Assembly (NCBI GenBank): GCA_023213395.1
Contig: CM041465.1
Span: forward strand, 156,867,741-156,931,740
Direction of reading: 5' to 3'
DNA length: 64,000 nucleotides
Source of the DNA: Cycas panzhihuaensis
Lineage: Eukaryota; Cycadophyta
A model generated the notes under the pieces. That model saw only the letters and a list, made by a program, of their open reading frames with translations. It made no database searches and was not told the origin of the DNA. Each line of letters begins with the position of its first letter. The first letter of the stretch is position 1. Below, one piece after another: positions 1-10,125 of the stretch. A program made the translations under genes and the position numbers.

Positions 1-565
1 TGAAAGTCAATCTTCCCCAATCCTGCAAGGCCTTTGTTGCTAGCAACCATGGCCGCCCTAACAGTGCTGGATATGTTTTGCTATGGTCTTGCATTCTGAC
101 AACTCCAAAATCCAATTGAACTGTAATTCCTGCTACAGTTACTGGAATATACATCAAGGACCCCATGGGTCAAATCTGCAATTGGTTTGCTAACCGAATT
201 GTATAATCTGGGGAAACCAACTTTGGTCGTCCCAAGGAAACCCAAGAGGATTCAGGAAGTACATTTACTCCTGACCCTCCATCCACCATTGTTTTATAGA
301 TCAAAGTTCCCAACAACATGATTGGAACCCATGGGTCAATTGCATCCATTTTCGTTGTTCTCAACATTGGTTTTTCCATCTGATGCAGAAAATAACCAGC
401 TTCCCACCATTTAAAAATCATAGAGATAGGAATAGATATACCCGATTCCATTAGCAACTCCTTTACCATTTGCAATTTTTGCCAAGGATTTTGCTCCTCA
501 TGTGCCAATGTTCTTCTCTGGTATACATTTCCTTTAAATTGATTTGCTTGTTGCATTTCCTCCAA
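1..565 (-). pseudogene. Ty3/gypsy aspartic protease segment of element H (cut by window edge)
   Basis: Minus-strand reading gives a retropepsin-like segment with the active-site motif VDGGSGVNVLP near 250-290. Further downstream on that strand (1-170) comes a LLGRPWL motif of the kind that closes the plant gypsy protease domain. The Asp-Gly-Gly variant replaces the usual Asp-Thr/Ser-Gly, as is common in plant gypsy elements. A TGA near 170 separates the two halves where Arg (CGA) would fit. The family role is to cleave the gag-pol precursor. Reverse transcriptase would follow leftwards outside the window. The frame differs from that of the gag upstream at 708-3179, so a frameshift lies between 565 and 708. 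Confidence 0.75.
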
Positions 566-707
566 TTGTACTGTCCTTGTTGCCTCTTGTATTGCATCAA
601 TAGCTTCCTACAGTCTCCTTCTCTCCACTGCTGAATTCGGAAAATTTGCAGTGTCTGTCAAGTTTGTGGCTTTCCCACTTCTAAATCGCACATAAAGCGG
701 CTTTTCC

Positions 708-1166
708 TTATCTGGAATTTTGTAGCAGTTGAAGTTTGTATTTTAAGACCAGGATTGTTTGGACAGTTTGCCCATTCATGGTCTGCTGGGCCACATTCTT
801 CACAGATATAATCTTTTCCCTGTTTCTCCAATGGAATGCATCACGAAATGTCCCCATCTTGAGCACGGATGGCGTGATCGGTTTGGTCTTCCCTTTGTAT
901 TGCTTGAAGGAAGAATTCTCCTTCTTTTGGTAAAAGGACACTCTTGGTGGATTTCTATAATAGCATTCCCATGTATTATGGTTTTCTCTCCTACAGATTT
1001 CACACCATTTCTTCTCTCTTTGTTGATGTTCATTTCTAAAATGACCTTGTTGTCCGCAAGGGGGTGGGCACCATAAGTTTTCTCGTGCTTTTCCCATTTT
1101 CAGTTTAGCTATTTCATTCTTTAGCTTTTCAATCTCATCATTTTGCTGATTTTCAGCAGGCATCAC
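708..1166 (-). pseudogene. gag nucleocapsid with zinc knuckles (element H)
   Basis: A 152-codon open stretch contains a complete CX2CX4HX4C zinc knuckle (CEICRRENHNTWEC). Just before it lies a second, damaged knuckle in which the last Cys is replaced by His. A short Lys/Glu-rich helical segment precedes them (EIEKLKNEIAKLK), which could be a small coiled coil. The role expected from the family is RNA binding during particle assembly. It lies between the capsid-like segment (1293-2042) and the protease (1-565) in the same transcriptional direction, the normal gypsy order. Plus-strand open frames over the same bases are shadows. Confidence 0.75.
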
Positions 1167-1292
1167 AAAGGACTATTGTTTCAGCATTTCCAGTTCTTTT
1201 TTCAGCTTCTCAATTTCTGGATTTGTGGTCCATAAGGACGTTTGTCTTGAATTCTGGATTCCACTGTATGCTGTCCTCATCTAATTTTCGAA

Positions 1293-2042
1293 TCACAATG
1301 CTAGTTCCTTTACTTGTTCATAATTATTTAAAGGATGAAACATGATTTTTTCCTTTAAATGTGGTAATAAACCTTGTACAAAATACTTAAGTGACAGCAT
1401 AGGATTCATTGGAACAAGAGGATCCATTTTATTTAATATGATTCTTAGTCTACCATCAAAGTCATTGACTGATTCACCTGGAATTTGTCTGATTTCTTCC
1501 AGGGCCTGGAATACCGCCATTGGATCTCTTAATCTTTGGAATCTGTCCAGAAATTTTGTTTGCACTGTTTCCCAACTGGGATTTGTTCCTGCAACATACT
1601 GGTACCACGCAATCGCTGTTCCCCGCAACGTGGAAAAAAATCTGGCTTTAATTTCTTCTGGATCTTTAATTTTCTTGATTTTCAACATGTTGGAGAACAA
1701 AGCGAGGTGATCTCCGGGGTCTCCAGAACCATCGAACTGAAGATGTCCAAACATGGCATCGTTTTGCACCACCACATATGGGGAAATTGTTTGACTGCCC
1801 CCACTTCCTTGCAACATTGTTCTTGGAGCTGAAGAACCTGGTCTCGCTGGATCAATTATATTTAATTCGTCCTCGCTTCCTCCTTGCTTCAACGTTGCAC
1901 TTTCTGGGCTTTCTTCAATGAATGATGACCCTGTGAACATGCGAGTCATTCTATACAATGGATTCAATACATGAGAGTGATCCTCTTTTACCTGCAGAAT
2001 ATAACAGTCCCACCCTGTTGCGGTGGTGCTATATATTTCCAA
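1293..2042 (-). pseudogene. gag capsid domain (Retrotrans_gag type, element H)
   Basis: This 249-codon stretch reads as a plant gypsy capsid domain. It has a DPGDHLALFSNML start, the STLRGTAIAWYQ core (the usual LxGxAxxWY signature), then FLDRFQRLRDP and a QIPGESVNDFDGRL segment matching the gag pattern of repeated aromatic and Leu positions. It shares its frame with the repeat-rich part upstream (2049-3179), from which it is separated by a TGA-type stop. Its role would be the particle shell of a Ty3/gypsy retrotransposon. It is non-functional here because the full gag is broken at both ends of this segment. Confidence 0.85.
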
Positions 2043-2299
2043 TTTTAATCAATTTTCTTCACTTTTTTCAGTCTGCAAACTGTCTTTTTGCTTGTTTATC
2101 AATTCTTGATTTTCCCTAGAATTCAAGTCTTCATACACTGTTTCATTATGCCTAGGCAATTCCTCATTACTCAATATTTTTTGTGAATTCCCAGATTTAG
2201 ACAGTAATTCTGTGTGTTCATTCAGGTGCAACCCTTCCTGGTTTTGCCAATCTATTAATTGCTGAGTTTTTAGTGAATTTTCTGGCCTCAACCCTTTAT

Positions 2300-2740
2300 G
2301 GGTTTGCCTGCCCTCTATGCACTGTTTTAACAGTGAATTTCTTATCTCTGCTTGGCGCAACCCTGGCTGGGTTTGCCGCCCCTCCCCTTGCTGGTTTTCC
2401 AGCAACTTTTCTGTTTCTTCCTGGCACAACCCTGACTGGGTTTGCCCACCTTCTCTACGCTGTTTTAACAGCGAATTGCTTGTCTCTGCTTGGCACAACC
2501 CTGGCTAGGTTTGTCGCCCTTCCTCTTGCTGATTTTCCAGCAATTTTTCTACTTCTCTCTGGTGCAACCCTGACTGGGTTTGGCCGCCTTCTTTACGCTG
2601 CTTTATCAGCGAATTTCTTATCTCTACTTGGCGCAACCCTGGGTGGGTTTGTCGCCCTTCCTCTTGCTGGTTTTCCAGCAACTTTTCTACTCTTACCTGG
2701 CACGACCCTGACTGGGTTTGCTAGCCTGACTCAACCACTT
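2300..2740 (-). repeat. In-frame tandem repeats, 138 bp made of two 69-bp halves
   Basis: Equivalent points (tgttttaacag or tgctttatcag) recur at about 2322, 2460 and 2598, a period of exactly 138 bp. Within each unit the phrase ggc(g/a)caaccctg(g/a)ctgggttt recurs every 69 bp. On the minus strand this is 46 residues made of two related 23-residue units of the form TQxGLxQxExxxLLxxQ. All periods are multiples of three, so the array was kept in the coding frame. Confidence 0.85.
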
Positions 2741-2821
2741 GCTTTTGTTTTAAATTTTGAAATATGCCCACATTATCCCGTACCTGATTATTTTGAAGAT
2801 TTTGCAGGTCTTCCTTTTCCG

Positions 2822-2911
2822 TGTCTTTATCTTCTGCGTCTTTATCTTGTGTGTCTTTATCTTGCGCGTCTTTATCTTTTGCGTCTTTATCTTGCGCGTC
2901 TTTATCTTCTA
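2822..2911 (-). repeat. 15-bp coding minisatellite (Lys/Asp-rich)
   Basis: Six copies of gtctttatc start at 2822, 2837, 2852, 2867, 2882 and 2897, with a strict 15-bp period. On the minus strand they encode a five-residue repeat, KDAxD, inside the gag N-terminal extension. Confidence 0.85.
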
Positions 2912-3462
2912 CTTGATTTCCGTCAAAACATTTTCCACTTTTTTCTTCCTTCAGCCATCTTGTGTCTTCCTGGGGCTCCTCGTCCTTATTGTGTTCTACC
3001 GGTGCGACTGGGGTCTGGCTTTCCTCCTGCCACCCCTTCCAACTTTGCTTTTTTACCGGTTTCTTCTCTATTATTTCTCTGGGTCTTCGCGCGCCTTCTT
3101 AGCTCTTCTCCGTGTCCCAGCGTCGGCTTCTCTTGTCCCACGTTTCTATCTTCTTCAGCAAGTTAACCCTAGGTGGCATGAGCGGCTTCAGGTCTTTACT
3201 TTTTCATCCTTTTCCGTTAGGAAATCCGGTAACGGAACCAATATGTGCGCGCCTCAATCATGCTTCTACAGAATGCAAAGAGAAAGACACACACGTTGGG
3301 GTAAATTCATCCAGAATATTTTCATTCAAAACATGGCACTGCGTCTGGTCTCTCACAACCGTATCGCCAAACAAAGATGAAAGGCTGCCTCACACATAGC
3401 ACAGCTCTAGTACAAGTACATATAAGCAAAACTGAATCATATTCCGCACATTGCGGTTCTCA

Positions 3463-3470
3463 CTTTTATA
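3463..3470 (-). promoter_or_regulatory. TATA box in LTR of element H
   Basis: TATAAAAG on the minus strand, about 285 bp upstream of the gag ATG at 3179. Confidence 0.5.
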
Positions 3471-3693
3471 TCCATTTTATGGACGTTACATAACTGTTTC
3501 GGAAAGTAAGTTACTTTTTCTAACTGTCATGGGTCTGCCCGCTACCCGGATAGACTCATTCCCTGCCCGAATAGCCGCTGGTAGCAGTCGCCGCAGTCCC
3601 GTAGCAGTCTTCGCACCTTGCATGTGAGTCTGCAGTCAGCGTAGCGATCTTTGCAGACTACGTAGCGATTTCTGCATAGCGCTCTGCGATCAC

Positions 3694-3796
3694 GTAGCAG
3701 TTCCATAGCAGCCTGTAGCAGTTTCGTAACAGCCTATAGCAGTTCCGTAGCAGCCTGTAGCAGTTCCATAGCAGCTTGTAGTAGTCTTGTAGTAGC
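3694..3796. repeat. 21-bp tandem repeats in the U3 part of the LTR
   Basis: About five copies of gtagcagttccatagcagcct follow one another at 3694, 3715, 3736, 3757 and 3778. Looser GTAGCAG/GTAGCGA relatives extend back to about 3540. Each 21-bp unit is itself two related 10-11-bp halves. Repeats upstream of the TATA box are often enhancer-like in LTRs; that role is inferred. Confidence 0.75.
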
Positions 3797-3811
3797 AAAA
3801 TCAACTACACA

Positions 3812-4735
3812 CAATATTTACTCCTTCACAGACGGATTCAGCGGGTACAATCAAGTGCAGATTGCCCCAGAGGATCAAGCAAAAACCACATTCGTAACAG
3901 AATGGGGAACATACACATATAAAGTGATGCCATTCGATCTCACGAATGCACCAGCTACATTTCAGCGGATTGTAATTAATATCTTTCGGAAATTTATTGG
4001 AGAAAAAGTTGCTGTATTCCTAGACGACTGGACGTTGTATGGACCGATGAAAGATCACATGGAGAATTTGAGAGAAATGTTGCAAACGTGACGTGAAAAC
4101 AAACTGTCTTAATCCAGAAAAGTGTACCTTCCTGGTACCCTTCGGAAACTTATTGGGGCATATAGTTAGCAAGGAAGGATTGCTGACAGATCTAGCAAAA
4201 GTATCTGCCATTCTGCACTTCCCTACGCCACTTACGAGAAAACAGCTAAAAGGTTTTTTTGGTTTAACGGAATACTATAGAAAGTTTATCAGGGGGTATG
4301 CATACATATCAGGACCCCTGGAGGAGCTATTGAAAAAGAATATTGAATGGGCATGGACAGAAGAACAGCAACAAGCGTTTGAAACATTGAAACAAGCCAT
4401 CGTAGCAGCACCTATACTGCGATTCCCAGATTGGAAGAAGACTTTTCATGTGCATGTGGATGCGTCGCAATACGCCATTGGATGCGTATTGGCACAGCCT
4501 AGTGACGACAAGACAGATCATCCAATCTACTTCGCCAGTCGAAAACTTACAAAAGCCGAAAAGAATTATACGACGACAGAGAGGGAAGCACTCGGCATGG
4601 TATACGCATTGCAAAAATTTCGACACTATCTATTATCAAATCCATTCTTGTTTTTCATCGATCACCAAGCATTGATGTATTTGGTGAATAAACCGATCAT
4701 GCGAGAACGAATCAGCAGGTGGTTGATGTTGTTCT
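3812..4735 (+). pseudogene. Gypsy reverse transcriptase and RNase H (element I)
   Basis: The frame opens at FTDGFSGYNQ, a gypsy RT motif, so the N-terminal part of RT is missing at the junction with the LTR of H. It continues through the catalytic FLDDWTLYG (Asp pair intact). A stop and frameshift near 4090 are followed by the RT connection (GFFGLTEYYRKFIRGYA) and RNase H: HVDASQYAIGCVLAQ near 4450, TTTEREALGMVYA near 4570 and FIDHQALMYL near 4660. A second frameshift lies at about 4725-4735. The role is reverse transcription and removal of template RNA. The DGFSGYNQ style and absence of a chromodomain downstream suggest the Tat/Athila side of gypsy. Confidence 0.9.
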
Positions 4736-6113
4736 AGGAATTTTCTTCAAAATCATTGTGAAACCCGGTAAAGCCCATATTATCCCCGATCAGTTGTTGA
4801 GAATTACAAATGGAGAAAAAGCCACAGGGGTGCAAGACGACTTTCCAGACCGACTCTATTCGGTGGAAGCGGTTCCAGCAATTTGGTATGAGGGAATACC
4901 AGAATATTTAGCGACTGGAGAAGTATCAGCAGAATTGGATCGCACGGGGAAAAGAAATTTTATCAGAAAAGCGGAGTCATATCAACTCATCAATGGAGAG
5001 TTATACAAATTGGGGTTAGACGACGTGTTACGACGTTGTGTTCGATCGCACGAGATAAACCAGATCATGTCGCAGGTGCACGAAGGAGTAGCAGGTGGCC
5101 ACATGGCGGAAAATTTTGATGTCTGGATTCTGGTGGTCGTCTATGTTCGAAGATGTCAAAAAGTAGATTCAAGCTTATAACTATTGCCAACGGGTTGGGA
5201 AACCCAATCAGGATTTCCAACCTTTACATCCCATATTACCTTTGGCACCATTCAAGAAATGGGGACTCGACTTCGTGGGGCCAATCAAACCAGCTGCTCG
5301 TCGATCGAAAGCTCGATACATTCTGGTGGCAACTGACTACACAACAAAGTGGGTAGAAGCGCGCGCGTTATGAAAAGCCGATGCAGAAAGTACAGCGCGA
5401 TTTCTGTACGAGGTAGTGATTACACGATTTGGATGCCCCTTGGAGATTGTAAGTGACCAAGGCGCCCACTTCCTAAATCAAACTATCGAAACACTGACAT
5501 CAGCATTTATGATTAGCCAATGGAAATCTACTCCATATTACCCGAGAGCCAATGGTCAAGTGGAAAGTTCGAACAAGATAATCGAGAATTGCTTGCGGAA
5601 GATATGTGACATCGGCAGATATGATTGGGCCGAGAAATTACCATCCGTGCTATGGGCATTTCGAACAACATACAAGAGATCAGTTGGACAAACTCCATTC
5701 CAGCTTGTGTATGGCACAGAAGCCATTCTCCCAACAGAATTTGAGATACCCAGTCTACGAGTCGCTATGCAATGCCGATTGGACGATTTTCAGTCCTTAC
5801 AGTAACACTTGGAAGACTTAGTGCGATTGGAAGAAAAGCGACATATGGCCAATTGGTTACAAAATGTGGAGAAGCAACGGCAGAAAGCATGGCACGACCA
5901 CCATTTATGAAAACCTCAGTTTAAGGAAGGTGATCAAGTACTGCTCTACGACAGCAAATTCAAAATGCACCCTGGTAAACTCAAGATGCGGTGGTTGGGA
6001 CCATACATCACAGAAAGAATCTTCGAGAATGGATCGATGCAACTTCGAGAAATCGACGGACCCCTGCTACCAACTCGGGTAAACGATAGCAGGCTCAAAC
6101 CATATATTGAGTA
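4736..6113 (+). pseudogene. Gypsy integrase with GPY/F end (element I)
   Basis: After the linker (KIIVKPGKAHIIPDQL) come the first residues of the zinc-binding HHCC domain (QVHEGVAGGHM, about 5070-5105). A frameshift at about 5110-5150 breaks the rest. The DDE core follows: GLDFVGP (first Asp, about 5265), a TGA at 5370, VSDQGAHF (second Asp, about 5455) and NGQVESSNK (Glu, about 5560). Stops near 5805 and 5820 precede the C-terminal domain, which ends with a KMRWLGPY GPY/F motif near 5985 and a stop at 6111-6113. No chromodomain is present. All three catalytic acids can be read, but the frame is broken at least four times. Confidence 0.88.
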
Positions 6114-6339
6114 GCCTAGCTTACCAGCCGGATCAGTTGGTTGTACTATATCGTATTGCATGAAATTGAGGCACAATCAAATGCCTTGATACCGAGCCAT
6201 GATCCAGTTCGGTATGGATACAAAAAGAGAAAAAAAAAAATTGAAAAAAATAAAAAACAACCATAACTCATCACAGACATAAGTAATAGCATCAGCAATT
6301 GAAAAAATTAGAGGAAAAATCCAAAGCATACAAGCAAAA
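6114..6339 (+). other. Spacer after integrase
   Basis: Non-coding; contains an A-rich stretch at 6225-6265. Nothing else recognised. Confidence 0.5.
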
Positions 6340-6770
6340 TACAGTATACGTACCAAAATGGTATGTTACCAGGTACGTACAGTTAAAAAGGTGATCAAAT
6401 TTGAAAAATACACTATACGTACCAAGGAAATACACTCTGGTACGCACAGTTCAAAAAAGTGACTCGAAATTACACTATACATACCTGAAAAGTACACGAT
6501 CAGTGCATGTGTAAACAAATTTTAAGTGGCTCAATTACATTATACGTGCACGAGAAATGCATGAAGTAAATGCATACGGTGAAAAGAGAAGCAAGTTAAG
6601 CGATTACGATTATGCGTGCCAAAAAAATGCGTGTCGGTATGCACAAGGAAAATAAACTCAAGTGCCCAAGTTACATTCTACGTACCAGAAAAGTACATAA
6701 TCGAGTACACACAGTGAAGGCACTTAACACTACGTGCCAACGGCACGTATAAGACAAAAATCTGCAAAAT
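6340..6770 (+). repeat. Degenerate tandem array, units of roughly 60-70 bp
   Basis: The phrase tacactatacgtacc or a variant recurs about every 60-70 bp (near 6345, 6410, 6471, 6536, 6604, 6672 and 6728). Each is followed by an aa(g)tac...gtacgcacagt half-unit. Copies have diverged strongly and fade into GTACG-rich sequence that continues to about 6960. It lies between the integrase and a downstream ORF. Tat/Ogre-type plant gypsy elements are known to carry variable tandem repeats in exactly that interval. Confidence 0.7.
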
Positions 6771-6994
6771 GACAAAGTATTACGTACTTGCGAGCATTCC
6801 CGCGAAGTACGCAGAGCGGAATGGACGAATCAACTCCGAAAAATTCGCCAGGCATCCATATGGCACGGCACGCAGGGAATTCACTCCAGTACGCAAAGTC
6901 ACAAAAACGGCAAGCATTCCTCAAAGGTACGTACGTAGGGTTCCAGTTTGTACGCTTAAGTTACTTTTCTTATCTCTGGGACTCCACAGCCATC

Positions 6995-8108
6995 ATGAGG
7001 ACAGCAGGATGCCAAGAGGCATACATACCAAAGCTCAACCAGGAGCTACAAGCTCTACCAACTCAATTCCAGACCAGGGTTAAGCAAGCAGGTTGGGGAG
7101 ACTACATTTACTGCAACCCCATGTATTATGACCCTGAACTTATGGACCAAATCCTGATGGCACTGAAGGAGGATAGCAGGAAGGCCAAAATGGATGCAGA
7201 CATAGTTCACACCATCACAAGACTTCCAAATGAAGGAGAAGTTCCACTGGAACAAAAGGTCAGTTGACCGAGAAATGTGGTTGAGGGAATTGTGTCAACC
7301 CAACACTCGATTATGTTCGGTGGAATCCGTGTAGCGTATATTATTGATGTTAGACTTGATTGGGTGGCAAAAGTGATAAATTCCGATTTTTGTCCAAACG
7401 GAAGTACACCTACATTCGTGGAGGCATGATGCCGCCTTGTTGAAAATTCAGGATGGGGAGAAGCTGAATTGGTCCGAATTCTTGGTGGAGAACATGAGGC
7501 AGCAACTCAAGGAGATTAGGACACATCCATTCCGACATCCCCCCTTGCTTTTGGCTATTTTATTCTATCAGTGTCCAGATGTGCAGTTGACCAGGACCAC
7601 CATTTCTCCATGGGAACCAATCATCAAACAGTGGGCAGCAAAATTTTCAGACACAGTTAATAGTCTAGAAGCAAAGAGAAGAGTACAAAAACAGATACAA
7701 AAAGTACTTACCTGGTTACAAAAATCACCAGGCACAACCATTCCTCATCAGACAAAACAGGTTGTCCATAGACGAGGTAAGAGGAAGAAGGGAGAAGAAG
7801 AATCAGAGGAGGAGGAAGAAGAAGCAGAGGCCTCCTGGGAAGAATGGGAAGACTTCCCTCAGGCAACGGAGGCAGGGGAACCTTCAACACCTCCTACACC
7901 ACAGGACAAAGCAGGACCAATAATTCAATTAATTCAGGAAATGGAGGAAGGGTATAAAGCTGAGATAGCTGCCCTTCAAGACAAAATTAAAGAAAAAGAT
8001 GCTATCATTGCCACTCTAACACAGATCAATGAAGAAATTTTGGGAGGACAGAGGCAGAGCGGGGAAGGGATACCCCGAAATTTTGAAAAATTTTTGGAGT
8101 TTTGTTGA
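6995..8108 (+). pseudogene. Accessory ORF of unknown function downstream of gypsy pol
   Basis: The ATG at 6995 (MRTAGCQEAYIPKL) opens a frame of 90 codons to a TGA at 7265. The same frame then stays open for another 50 codons or so. A shift near 7420 leads into the frame ending at 8108. Joined conceptually this is one protein of about 370 residues. Visible parts are an aromatic and Leu-rich middle, an acidic Glu stretch after a GKRKK basic patch (about 7775-7830), and a C-terminal helical segment with heptad-like pattern (EMEEGYKAEIAALQDKIKEK). No catalytic motif is seen. Sense-oriented extra ORFs in this position are known in Tat-lineage plant gypsy elements, so it probably belongs to element I. 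Function unknown. Confidence 0.55.
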
Positions 8109-8927
8109 GCAAGGATGCTCAAACCCATAACTGTTGACCCGGGATAGATGTTGGGGTATAAAGTGATCCTATGGTTGTGGGAAGACCAGAGGTAGGTCAG
8201 GTAACCTGAGATGTGCAGGTACGGACCATACGGCGGTATGCACGAGGCAAAATGGTGAAGAAATCAGCATTCTGGGTACGTATGATAAGTGCGTGCACGG
8301 GCAGTGCGTATGTAGAGGCGTGCAGTGGCGGAGCAGGCCGAACGGAAGTGGTACGCATGACCCAAAGGGACCAGTGAAGGCCTGTGAAGCTGCTAGACGT
8401 ACGTACGGACGTACAGATCTAAAGTCATTAGTTAAGTGCCTAACTAAGTGATTAATGAATGGGTACGTATGACTGAAGGGGTACGGTTATGACAGGCAGT
8501 CATAACCCTTTAGCCAAAAGGTACCAAGATGCATACTTAAGGAGGTACGCATGAACCATCAGGTTAGGGTGAGAGCCGACTATCAAAGGTACGCAAAGGT
8601 GTGGAAGACAGCACGTATGACAGCCAGTTGGAGCAGCATTGAATGATAAGTACCATCTGGGGTACGCATGTGTAACAGAAGGAATGTATGCTGTTGGAAT
8701 GCACAGGAATGCATTCCAGCCTCTGTGTAATTAAACTGATTACTTAATAAAAGGAAGAGTTACGTGGAAAGCTGTGTATTCTTGTGTTGTGATGATGAAA
8801 TGCTGAGTATGTGTTGATTTCTGTACTACTGTGTACCATTGTGGTATAATTCTGTGAAATATCTGGGGAATGTATGTGAATAACCATGTTGACAGTATCT
8901 TGAACTAGACTATAGCACTGTGTAACC
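8109..8927 (+). other. Non-coding 3' region of element I, possibly including its LTR
   Basis: No coding signal. The sequence is rich in GTACG/GTACGCATG words scattered from 8220 to 8670, resembling the array on the other side of the accessory ORF. A palindrome ggaatgcattcc lies near 8705 and a TTAATAAAAG box near 8745. An LTR may lie here (candidate TG starts near 8130-8150), but without its partner I cannot fix the ends. Confidence 0.4.
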
Positions 8928-9503
8928 TTGACAAGAGTGGGGGTATCTCATAAGTGTAATAAGATACCTCATAAGTCAACAGGTACCATAAATCTGAAAT
9001 TGGTGTATCCAAAAGGAGGTTCAGCAAAATTGTCAAGATATTGCAACTCCAACTGGGCAGGAGACAAGGAACAAAGAAAGTCCACTAGTGGATACTGTTT
9101 CTTTCTGGGTCCTTCAACAATATCATGGTGTAGCAAGAAGCAAGCCACTATTGCATTGTCTTCCACTGAAGCAGAATACAAAGTAGCTACTGCAGCAACA
9201 TGCAAAGGTGTTTGGCTAAGACAACTTCTGTTTGATTTAGAACAACAACAGAAAGAAGCAACTCCTCTCAAATGTGATAATCAGAGCACCATCAAACTGA
9301 CTAAAAATCCAGTCCTTCATGCAAGAACCAAGCATATAGAAGTTCATCATCATTTCATAAGGGGAAAAGTACACAACAAGGAAATTGACCTAGAATATTG
9401 TCCGTCTTCAAAACAAGTTGCAGATCTTCTGACAAAATCTCTTGGAAAAGAAAGATTTCAATATCTAAGAAACAAACTAGGGTTCTCAGAGATAAAACAT
9501 TAA
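8928..9503 (+). pseudogene. Copia RNase H end of pol (5'-truncated)
   Basis: The frame carries copia RNase H motifs in order: a YCNSNWAGDKEQRKSTSGY segment (about 9040-9100), STISWCSKKQATIALSSTEAEY (first part about 9115), LKCDNQSTIKL (about 9265) and the closing ARTKHIEVHHHFIRGKV plus QVADLLTKSL. The stop at 9501-9503 is followed at once by a purine tract (aagagaggg) and an LTR. The reverse transcriptase is absent because the copy is truncated near 8930-8960, where a frameshift also disturbs the RYLKGT motif. The RNase H segment itself is open and little damaged, in contrast to the next copy at 10326. Confidence 0.92.
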
Positions 9504-9510
9504 GAGAGGG

Positions 9511-9733
9511 TGTTAAAATGTAATGTTTTATCTAGACAAAGAGGGGTGTTGACTCACCCCTTAAAATGTAACTCCAAATAGGAGTTGTGACACTTGGCAG
9601 CCTCATGTAGGTCAATTACATTTCTATTTGTAACGGTCATCTCAGTGATGTATATTTAAGAGGAATGAGACTCCATGTAATATCAAGTTCTGATCTTCAT
9701 TCTGTCTAAGTCAGTTTTCTATCAGGTGTTACC
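9511..9733 (+). mobile_element. 3' LTR of the truncated copia element
   Basis: Starts TGTTAAAATG directly after the purine tract and contains a TATATTTAAG box near 9650. It ends at a CA around 9724 or 9733. Length about 215-223 bp, normal for short copia LTRs. No partner LTR in the window, so the end is approximate. Confidence 0.65.
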
Positions 9734-10125
9734 ATAGAGATTCAGTTGTTTTGAAAAATAAGAACTCCATAAACCTGCGCCTCTGAAAAACTGGTCAAAA
9801 CCCCTTCGAAACGGCTTCGAATGCAATCAAGCCTTTAGAGAAAAATGATAGCCTTGCTCCAACAACCTTGCTGGTTAAATTTGAGAGTGATCTGAGAACT
9901 TTGATTTTTCACCCATACAGTGCCCGTACAACATCCGTACAGTGATCCTTCTGTCATACTTGCCCTTTGAGATGGTTTGCCCTTCAAAAATATTGATCTC
10001 CTCCTGAAATTTGATTCTTCAAACTAATTTTTGGCAATTAGTCTTAAAACCCCATTGACCTCCTTGTCCCAATTTGGACATAGAATTGATCCTCAACTAG
10101 ACAATTTTAACCCACTTTGATACCG
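9734..10125 (-). other. Leader and primer-binding site of a minus-strand copia remnant
   Basis: On the minus strand, GGTATCAAAGTGGG (10111-10124) sits directly next to the LTR at 10126-10325 and resembles the initiator-Met tRNA site TGGTATCAGAGC. The rest (9734-10110) has no coding signal and looks like retrotransposon leader. Gag is missing, since the remnant is cut by the plus-strand LTR at 9511-9733. Confidence 0.45.

Larger units (their letters stand above)
2049..3179 (-). pseudogene. Repeat-rich N-terminal gag extension (element H)
   Basis: The likely gag start is the ATG at 3179 (MPPRVNLLKKIE), just inside the LTR/leader region. The segment then runs through a charged region, a 5-residue repeat block (KDAQD-like, 2822-2911) and a block of 23-residue repeats (2300-2740), before the capsid domain. 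In-frame stops lie near 3100, near 2725 and at 2505-2507. The last is a TAG where the other repeat copies have CAG. Such a long low-complexity N-terminus is unusual for gag. I recognise no enzymatic motif. It is probably a lineage-specific gag extension, and its role is unknown. Confidence 0.6.
3378..3811 (-). mobile_element. LTR of minus-strand gypsy element H
   Basis: The stretch begins TG (3378) and ends near a CA just before the reverse transcriptase frame of element I starts (about 3812). On the minus strand a TATAAAAG box lies at 3463-3470, upstream of the gag start at 3179. This suits a 5' LTR promoter driving leftward transcription. Left of it (3350-3377) a TTTGGCGATACGG-like phrase on the minus strand could be a primer-binding site, but I cannot match it to a tRNA with confidence. 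The second LTR is outside the window, so the ends are provisional. Confidence 0.5.

Noticed and set aside
2273-3166. 297-codon plus-strand ORF rich in Leu, Phe and Pro
   Set aside because: It is the antisense shadow of the repeat-rich gag extension, whose repeats keep both strands open. The minus strand has the gag context.
3812-6113. Plant pararetrovirus (caulimovirus-like) origin of the RT-RNase H at 3.8-4.7 kb
   Set aside because: An integrase with DDE core and GPY/F motif follows in frame order, which pararetroviruses lack; no movement-protein motif is seen.
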